NCBI GenBank assembly: GCA_002309585.1
Contig: DBXN01000158.1
Span: forward strand, 6,487 to 25,843
Direction of reading: 5' to 3'
Source: Verrucomicrobia bacterium UBA1211
GTDB taxonomy: Bacteria > Verrucomicrobiota > Kiritimatiellia > RFP12 > UBA1067
Length of the DNA: 19,357 nt
The notes below the pieces were generated by a model, which saw only the letters and a list, made by a program, of their open reading frames with translations, was not told where the DNA came from and did no database searches. Positions 1 through 6,104 of this stretch are shown here, piece after piece. How positions within the stretch are numbered: position 1 is the first letter of the stretch; each line of letters starts with the position of its first letter. Made by a program: the position numbers and the translations under genes.

Positions 1-1
1 C

Positions 2-349
2 AAGGAGCAGTGGAAGAACGAGGATGACGACCATAAGGCGGAACTGCTCTACAAGCGCGCGATGCTGGCCCGCGAGAAACAGCTGAAGGAGCGCGATGAG
101 AAAGAGGCGCTGGAGGCTGCCAAGGAGGCTGCGGAGAAGGCGAACGGCGCGGACGCCGCCAAGCCGGCGGAACAACCGTGGGTTACGGGTGCGAAGGTTT
201 CGGACGAGCAGGCTGTCATCAAACCCGATAAGCCGGACACCAAGCCTGAACCCGCGCCAGCCCAGGACGAGAAGAAACAGGAGAAGTCGGCTGAGCCGCA
301 GGTGACGGAAAAGAGACGGTCTTGGTGGAAGTTCTGGGGAAAAGGCTGA
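2..349 (+). CDS. 3' end of a charged, Pro/Lys-rich hypothetical protein (5' truncated by window)
   Basis: The reading frame is open from base 2 to the TGA at 347-349 and gives the last 115 residues of a protein whose start lies outside the window. An internal ATG at 62 exists, but the frame upstream is equally protein-like, so it is probably not the start. The visible part begins with a highly charged Lys/Glu/Ala-rich helix (about residues 1-50, coiled-coil-like). A Pro/Lys/Glu-rich, probably disordered linker follows (about 51-100). The chain ends in a short basic-aromatic tail, RRSWWKFWGKG. That tail could contact a membrane or a partner protein, but this is inference only. I do not recognise the family; a helical-repeat or TolA-like linker protein is possible. 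It is on the same strand as the surface-protein operon but 250 nt away, so co-transcription is not evident. Confidence 0.75.
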   Translation, partial: KEQWKNEDDDHKAELLYKRAMLAREKQLKERDEKEALEAAKEAAEKANGADAAKPAEQPWVTGAKVSDEQAVIKPDKPDTKPEPAPAQDEKKQEKSAEPQVTEKRRSWWKFWGKG

Positions 350-599
350 TTAAGATTAAACGGTTAAAGGTTTGAGGGTTAAAGGGTTATGGGAAGCGAT
401 CGTCGGTTGTCGATGGTCTCGCGTCTCATAACCCTCGGCCTTCGACGGAGGGCAACGGGGACGTTGCTCCTTTCGCTTTAGATAGTCAATGGTTGCGTTC
501 AATACGTGATGGGCCAGGTTAAAGATTTCAGATGCGGTAAAGGAGGAGCGGTCGGGTAGCGGGTGAGGGGGAAGAGACGAAAAGGCGGGTGAAGGGTGT
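350..599. other. Intergenic region with purine-rich low-complexity DNA at both ends
   Basis: This 250-nt gap holds no gene I can support. Its left end (about 351-390) repeats GGTTAAAGG-like units in purine-rich context. Its right end (about 536-597) is a G/A-rich run just before the next gene's start. Between them, 398-427 is a degenerate GTCGGTTGTCGATGG-type stretch, followed by a hairpin at 450-469. A minus-strand frame (356-787) crosses the whole region but overlaps the next gene and has no start signal. No convincing sigma-70 promoter was seen. Confidence 0.5.
450..480 (+). terminator. Possible intrinsic terminator after the first gene
   Basis: Bases 450-457 pair with 462-469 to give an 8-bp stem (one G-U pair) closed by a GGGA tetraloop, which fits the stable GNRA class. 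The hairpin is followed by a T-rich but interrupted tail (TCCTTTCGCTTT). It sits about 100 nt after the stop at 349 and before the surface-protein operon. The broken T-tract makes it a weak candidate. Confidence 0.3.
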
Positions 600-3500
600 A
601 TGATGCGTAAGGGATTAGTCATCGGGATGGTGTTGGCGGCGTGGGTCTGCCGTCTCTTCGCCGCGCAGTTGGGCGAGTGGGGAACCAGTCTGTCGGAGGC
701 GCGCCAGTTGGCGGTACAGAATGACCGTCCGATCTTGATTCTTTTTTGGAACTCCGGCGGGGGAAGCCGGTGGAGTACGCTCTTCAAAAACCGGATTCTG
801 GATTCGGAGGAGTGGATCCAAACTGCCGCCGAACAGAAGATGGCGATGGTCCGCTATGATGTCAAAGGCACTTGGAACGAGGGACTCTACAAACAGGTTG
901 TCTCCAACAACACCGATACGGTCTACGGATATCCGGTCTTCTATTTTCTCTCTCCGGACGGGACCGAAGCCCTCTACGACGGTGCCTTCTCCTACCGTCC
1001 CGAAACGAATGTGACGGATACCGCCTCCGTCAACAGTTGGATCAACACCTATCTCACGCCGGATGCCTTCATCGAGCGTTTGGAGGAGGTGCTGGGGGAG
1101 TATTGGCTGGATGATGTCTCGGCGACGGACGTGTGGGATCCGAAAGACGACCGTTCGGTCGGTGCGACGGCACTGGCGCTCTCGGCGACCTCCGCGACGC
1201 AGCTCCATACCGTCGGCGGTGAGTATGACAGCGGATCCTTTGACCGTGCCGATTGGTTCTCATTCAAACCTGCGTTCGGCTCGACCAGCCGTTTCACGAT
1301 CAAGGCGAACCTGAATTTCAGTTCGGAGACGCTTTATTCAACCAACACCTCGGTCACGGTCACCAACCGTGTGCAGGAGGGGAGCGCGCCGTTGCAGGAC
1401 GGGACCTATCCGCAGGAGGCGTTGACCGATACGCCCTATCCCGAGCCGCCATCGTCCGGGAAGACACTGGACAGTTCGACCAACATTGTGGCAGTGATTT
1501 CCTCCAATGCGGTGGAAAATGTCCATTCGGTGACTGGGTCGGTGAACATCATCACCGTTCCCGTCGTGAACGGAATATTCACCAATACCCTCTATTCTGC
1601 GTTCCTTCCGACCAATACCCTGCCGGATGCGGTATATGCGCGGTTGTGGGCGGAAGGGAAACTGGCGGCTTCGACCTCGTATTGGGAGAAGGTCGGGGCG
1701 ACCGTGTCGGTTACCGATCTCGTCCAGACCGCCAGCCATGTGGCCGTGACGAATGCCGAAGTTTCGGGTTCGGAATCGTTCTCGCTGAAGGCTCGGATCC
1801 TCTCCGAGCCCGATCCGGGCGCGATGCGGGATTTCCTCGTGTACGAAACCGGGGTGGTCACCAATGAGGTCTCGCTGGAGGAGAGCGAGGTGACGCTGAA
1901 TCTGTTTTATCCCTATACGGAAAAAGGGGTAGGTTCACGGCATTTCCTGTATGTCGCGCAGCTCGGTGACGGTTCGCAGACCAACCGATACCGTGTTTCG
2001 ACTTGGATGCCCGAAGTGACCAACCGTTATGTGACAGCCACCGCCCACCGCTGGAACGCCTTCGACACCTGCGAGTATGCGGTTGCCTCGAATGTGTACG
2101 AGGTGATCGCCGTTTCAACGGCGACGAGCGGTCTGGCGCGGATCGTCACCTTTTCGACCAACCAGTATTGGACCGCCCATCTGGTCTGTACCTCGCGGTA
2201 TGCCCAGGTCGCGGAACAGGTCATCACCAACCAGATTCATACGATGCGCGCGTCAACCAACGAGGTGCGTTACACGAATGTCGGCGACGCGCAATATCGG
2301 TTGAGTTACCAGACATGGAAGCCCGGCACCATCGGTTTCGGCGCGGCGACTCTGAAGGTCAACGAGTCGGCGGAAAAGGTGATGCTTCCCGTCAAGCGGA
2401 CAGGCGGAGCGAGTGGGACCGTGCGGTTGCGTTACTGGACTGAGGATGGCTCGGCTACGGGCTGGACCGCCGGAAGTGCGCCGGAGGGGAATTTCGATTT
2501 CGTCCATCAATCGGGCGAGTTGATGTGGCCCGACGGTGGATCCTCCACGACCAATCTGGTGATTGACCTGTTGCAGGATCTTCGTCCCACTTGGGAGGGA
2601 GAGGAGACCTTCACGGTTCATCTGGAGCCGGTGGAGGGCGCTGACGGATTCCAAGCCCCGCTCGCCATCGATACCGTGACGGTGACGCTGAACGAAACGG
2701 CGCGGCCTGTCGCGGGTAAACTGGCTTTGGCGGGATGCCGGACCGCTTCCGACGACGCGATGGCCGCGTTCGCGAATCCGAAAAAACCGGCGTTCACCGC
2801 TTCCGCCGGGAGTACGGTCACCCTCTATGTGGCGCGGGAGGAAGGATCGGACGGCGAGCTTGCCGCGATGGTCGTCCCGAATGACAAAACGTTTGCCATC
2901 GCCTATCCCGACGGCGCCGACCGGTTGGTGTGGGCGAATGGCGTGACGGAGACGTTACCCGTGACAGTGACGGTTCCGGCGATGCATGCGGCGGCCCGTG
3001 AGGTGATCCTGACCGTGAAGCCCGCGAAGGGAACGACCATGGCGACGCCCGCCTCGGTCGCGTTGACGGTCTTGAACGCGCAGGCTGTTCAGGTTTCGAC
3101 GGAACTGGCGGATGCCGCGCCGTGGGGCATCACGGCAAGGGATACGGCCAAGGCGTGGTATTGGTCCGCGACGGGCACCGCACAGGCGTTGATGGGCGTC
3201 GTCGAGCCGAAAAAGACGGTCACCTTCCAATTGAGTTTCGCCGGTCCCGGCGTGCTCCGTTACGATTGGCGGGCAGACGGGTGGAACGCCGCGTCGTCAT
3301 GGGTATGCGGCGGCGGGGTGGTCAAGCCGTGCAGTTATCCGGGCGGTGACACTTCCGCCGAGATTCTGGTGAAGGCGGGACGGCAGACGGTCACCTGGAC
3401 GGTGAAAAACAATGGGACGTCTGTGTTGTCTCCCTGTCTGTCAAATCTCCGTTGGAATCCCTTGCCGATGGTCGATTACCCGCAACCGGGCAACGGTGCC

Positions 3501-6050
3501 CAGACCGGTTCGACCATGTTGGGATATACGGTGATTCCGACCAACACCGTCTTCATCGGTAGCGTGGTCACGGCGGCCGATTCCGAATTGGCTTGTACGG
3601 AGGAGGTCTATTGCCTCTCCCCGAAACCGAATACGGCGATGGTGGAGCGGGCTGGGTCACTGTGGGAATTCTTTGACGATCCCGATACCGCGCTCAAAAC
3701 GGGAACCGCCGTGTCGTGGCGGGTTGATGCGGTCTACGTGGCGGATGATGGAACCCGGTTGGCGCGGACCGGAGCGAAGTGGGGCTTCTCGTTGTTGGAC
3801 AGTTCCGCCTCCGAGACCAACGCGCCTTTCCCGGAAAACGTGGATGTCGATCAGGACGGAACCTTCTTGGCGTACAGAGGGATCTGGTGCGATCTGGGTG
3901 ATTTGACGGCGGCGGATGTCGGGTTGACCTATCAGGTGCGCGGCGCGATGCCGAAGGGTTTGACACTGATGGATAAGAAAACCGGCCGGATCGGTGGCGC
4001 GCCGACGGTCCTCGGCGTTTTCGCCTTTGAGATCCAGGCGACCGGCCCGGATCGGCAGCCCTACGCTTCGCGGACGATCCGCATCCGGGTGGCGGAGCCG
4101 ACCGACGGACAGGTCGACGCCATTCTCGCGCCTGACGCATGGACCCCGGGAACGGATGCCCTTGCGGGTTACCATGTCCAATTGGCGGTCGGGACGGAGG
4201 CAATGTGGGCCTTCCCGGAAGCGGGCATCGAATTCAAGGTGGCGGCCGGTTCGTCCCCGGCCGGATTGCGGTTCGCGACGGCGGAAGGGACATTTTCCGG
4301 CATTCCCACGCGGGCGGGCCGTTCGTTCGTGACGCTGCGCGTGGAGACACCCCGAAACGAAACCGTGTACCGGACCGTCATCTTCGATGTGCTGCCGATC
4401 AGCGCGTTCGCGGGTACTTACTCCGGTTGGGTGCCGTCGCAGGGCGATGCCGATCAGCCGTTCGCGGCGGGCTTGGCGACGCTTACCCTCTCTCAAACGG
4501 GTGCGTGGAGTTTCCAGGCGACGGTGAACGGAACGGTCAAGCGCTTCTCCGGCAAGGGTTTGGAGGCGGCGACCTTCAGCAGCAACAGCGTCGAGACGGT
4601 CCAGCTCGCCTACGATGAGCTTGTGACGATGGCGGATGACGAATGGACCCAGGCGTTGGATCTGGTCATTGACGGCGAGACGAGAAGTGTTGCGGGAACG
4701 TTGCGTATGCCGCGCCAGACGATCGATTCCGAGGGTGAGAAGACGGTGGAGGATATGTCGTACACGCTGGATGGCGCGCTCTTCTATGCCTACGGATCGC
4801 AGAAGGCGGAACAGGCGGTCATCGAGCCCTTCAAAGGGTACTATGTCGCTGCCCTGCCGGTGGCGGAGTTCGCCCGACCGACGACGGATGAGGGCATTCT
4901 CTTTGCGCCGCAGGGGAGCGGGTATCTCACCTTCACGGTGGATGCCAAGGGTTCTGTGAAGTGGAGTGCGGTTCTGGCGGACGGCAATGCGGTGAGCGGG
5001 GCGTCGCCGCTGATCTTCGAGAACGGTACAAACGACGTGACCGAGGCGAAGTTCTTCATCTACGGTAAACCGTCCGCCTACGGCAAGGCCGATGGCGGTG
5101 TGTGCGGGCTTTTCCTGTTGGATCTCGTCGATCCTTACCAAGACCGGACCGGATACGCGTTGACGCTGGTTCAGGCGGATCCCGCCGGCGATAAAATGCC
5201 GGCATGGTGGCGGTTTGATGCGCTCGCCGTGCGTCAGCCACCGGAAGGGGAGGGGAGTGACACCCCCGGTTTCTTTGCGACGCTGAATGTCAAGGGTGCC
5301 TACTATGACAAGGTACTGAACCTCCAGACCTACTACCTGGGCAAGACGCTCCGGTTTGCGGATTACGAGGGGGCGGTGGATGTGTCGGATGCGGTGACGG
5401 TGGATACGGCAGAACCCGGCTGGTTCATCCGAACCTACTATGCCGATTACGACGGACCGTCCGGTTCTTCCGGCTACCAGTTGGTCACGGAATCCTACAT
5501 CCAGTCGCTGGACGGGACGTTGGATGCGGAAGATGAAGATGATGACGAAAGCGACTCCGGAATGGCAGAAGACGATTGGGACAGCTTCCTGCCGTTCGGA
5601 ACGCCGCTGACTCTTGGTGCGCGGTCGCTATCGGTGCCGTACAAGAAGATCGTGCGTGGCCAGCCTTCGCGGGGCGGTGCGTTCAGTACCATCGCCTATG
5701 ATGACCTGACGGATGACGACGGGAATACGATTGCGGGAAGCGGTTCCCGTAACCTCAGTTCGCTCAGGTTGAGTTTCACCCAGGCTACAGGCATCATTTC
5801 CGGTTCGTTCGAGTTGAATTACGAGCGGCATTTGACGACAGGTGCGTTTTCCCAGAAAAAACGGAGTGTTCCTCTGAAAGGGGTTTACATCCCGTTCTAC
5901 AGCATGGCGGAAGATGCGTTGGGGTATCAGGGATTGGGGTTCTACCTGCTGCCGGACACCGATGCCTATTGGAACACGACGGGGCGGTTGCAGACCTATT
6001 CGTTCAACTATTCGCTGCCGTTCGCGCTGGAGAGCGTCGAGACGGAATAG
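600..6050 (+). CDS. Giant secreted multidomain surface protein (thioredoxin-like, Calx-beta, putative Ig modules)
   Basis: This 1816-aa exported protein is probably cell-surface or extracellular; its substrate is unknown. Two ATGs are adjacent (600 and 603); GAAGGG at 591-596 is better spaced for 603. A signal peptide with likely cleavage after LFAA precedes a thioredoxin-like domain (about 25-165). Where a redox CXXC would sit, the sequence reads SGGGSRWS, so it is not a redox enzyme. A pre-peptidase-like beta domain follows (about 170-237), then Thr/Asn-rich beta sequence. A Calx-beta domain (about 578-697) and a related one (about 700-825) come next, then two putative-Ig modules (about 1100-1167 and 1177-1265). 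The rest is beta-rich repeats typical of PVC surface proteins, with an acidic patch near 1640-1665 and a final TGIISGSF...GLGFYL module. No PEP-CTERM or LPXTG anchor is seen. It appears to be first in a three-gene operon. Domain names come from motif recognition, not a profile search. Confidence 0.8.
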   Translation: MMRKGLVIGMVLAAWVCRLFAAQLGEWGTSLSEARQLAVQNDRPILILFWNSGGGSRWSTLFKNRILDSEEWIQTAAEQKMAMVRYDVKGTWNEGLYKQVVSNNTDTVYGYPVFYFLSPDGTEALYDGAFSYRPETNVTDTASVNSWINTYLTPDAFIERLEEVLGEYWLDDVSATDVWDPKDDRSVGATALALSATSATQLHTVGGEYDSGSFDRADWFSFKPAFGSTSRFTIKANLNFSSETLYSTNTSVTVTNRVQEGSAPLQDGTYPQEALTDTPYPEPPSSGKTLDSSTNIVAVISSNAVENVHSVTGSVNIITVPVVNGIFTNTLYSAFLPTNTLPDAVYARLWAEGKLAASTSYWEKVGATVSVTDLVQTASHVAVTNAEVSGSESFSLKARILSEPDPGAMRDFLVYETGVVTNEVSLEESEVTLNLFYPYTEKGVGSRHFLYVAQLGDGSQTNRYRVSTWMPEVTNRYVTATAHRWNAFDTCEYAVASNVYEVIAVSTATSGLARIVTFSTNQYWTAHLVCTSRYAQVAEQVITNQIHTMRASTNEVRYTNVGDAQYRLSYQTWKPGTIGFGAATLKVNESAEKVMLPVKRTGGASGTVRLRYWTEDGSATGWTAGSAPEGNFDFVHQSGELMWPDGGSSTTNLVIDLLQDLRPTWEGEETFTVHLEPVEGADGFQAPLAIDTVTVTLNETARPVAGKLALAGCRTASDDAMAAFANPKKPAFTASAGSTVTLYVAREEGSDGELAAMVVPNDKTFAIAYPDGADRLVWANGVTETLPVTVTVPAMHAAAREVILTVKPAKGTTMATPASVALTVLNAQAVQVSTELADAAPWGITARDTAKAWYWSATGTAQALMGVVEPKKTVTFQLSFAGPGVLRYDWRADGWNAASSWVCGGGVVKPCSYPGGDTSAEILVKAGRQTVTWTVKNNGTSVLSPCLSNLRWNPLPMVDYPQPGNGAQTGSTMLGYTVIPTNTVFIGSVVTAADSELACTEEVYCLSPKPNTAMVERAGSLWEFFDDPDTALKTGTAVSWRVDAVYVADDGTRLARTGAKWGFSLLDSSASETNAPFPENVDVDQDGTFLAYRGIWCDLGDLTAADVGLTYQVRGAMPKGLTLMDKKTGRIGGAPTVLGVFAFEIQATGPDRQPYASRTIRIRVAEPTDGQVDAILAPDAWTPGTDALAGYHVQLAVGTEAMWAFPEAGIEFKVAAGSSPAGLRFATAEGTFSGIPTRAGRSFVTLRVETPRNETVYRTVIFDVLPISAFAGTYSGWVPSQGDADQPFAAGLATLTLSQTGAWSFQATVNGTVKRFSGKGLEAATFSSNSVETVQLAYDELVTMADDEWTQALDLVIDGETRSVAGTLRMPRQTIDSEGEKTVEDMSYTLDGALFYAYGSQKAEQAVIEPFKGYYVAALPVAEFARPTTDEGILFAPQGSGYLTFTVDAKGSVKWSAVLADGNAVSGASPLIFENGTNDVTEAKFFIYGKPSAYGKADGGVCGLFLLDLVDPYQDRTGYALTLVQADPAGDKMPAWWRFDALAVRQPPEGEGSDTPGFFATLNVKGAYYDKVLNLQTYYLGKTLRFADYEGAVDVSDAVTVDTAEPGWFIRTYYADYDGPSGSSGYQLVTESYIQSLDGTLDAEDEDDDESDSGMAEDDWDSFLPFGTPLTLGARSLSVPYKKIVRGQPSRGGAFSTIAYDDLTDDDGNTIAGSGSRNLSSLRLSFTQATGIISGSFELNYERHLTTGAFSQKKRSVPLKGVYIPFYSMAEDALGYQGLGFYLLPDTDAYWNTTGRLQTYSFNYSLPFALESVETE

Positions 6051-6071
6051 GCGCTTGGTGCCGGGAAGCGC
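6051..6071 (+). other. Intercistronic hairpin
   Basis: GCGCTT (6051-6056) and AAGCGC (6066-6071) form a 6-bp perfect stem with a 9-nt loop directly after the TAG stop of the giant surface-protein gene. There is no T-tract, so it is more likely an RNA-processing or mRNA-stability element within an operon than a terminator. Confidence 0.3.
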
Positions 6072-6104
6072 GGTCCGTGAGGGGATTTGAAAGGGAGGAT
6101 AACA

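Noticed and set aside
476..505. TTTAGA...CAATAC as a promoter for the surface operon
   Set aside because: Both elements match the sigma-70 consensus poorly, so it is not reported as a feature.
536..548. AAAGGAGGAG as a ribosome site for a start near 563
   Set aside because: The GTG at 563 is too distant from it and out of frame with the gene; it is part of the purine-rich spacer.
356..787. A 143-residue minus-strand frame across the first spacer
   Set aside because: It overlaps 188 bases of the giant gene's start, lacks a ribosome site and is only partly protein-like; kept as a low-interest observation, not a gene.
3657..5141. A 494-residue minus-strand open frame
   Set aside because: Antisense shadow within the giant surface-protein gene; composition dominated by Arg, Gly and His.
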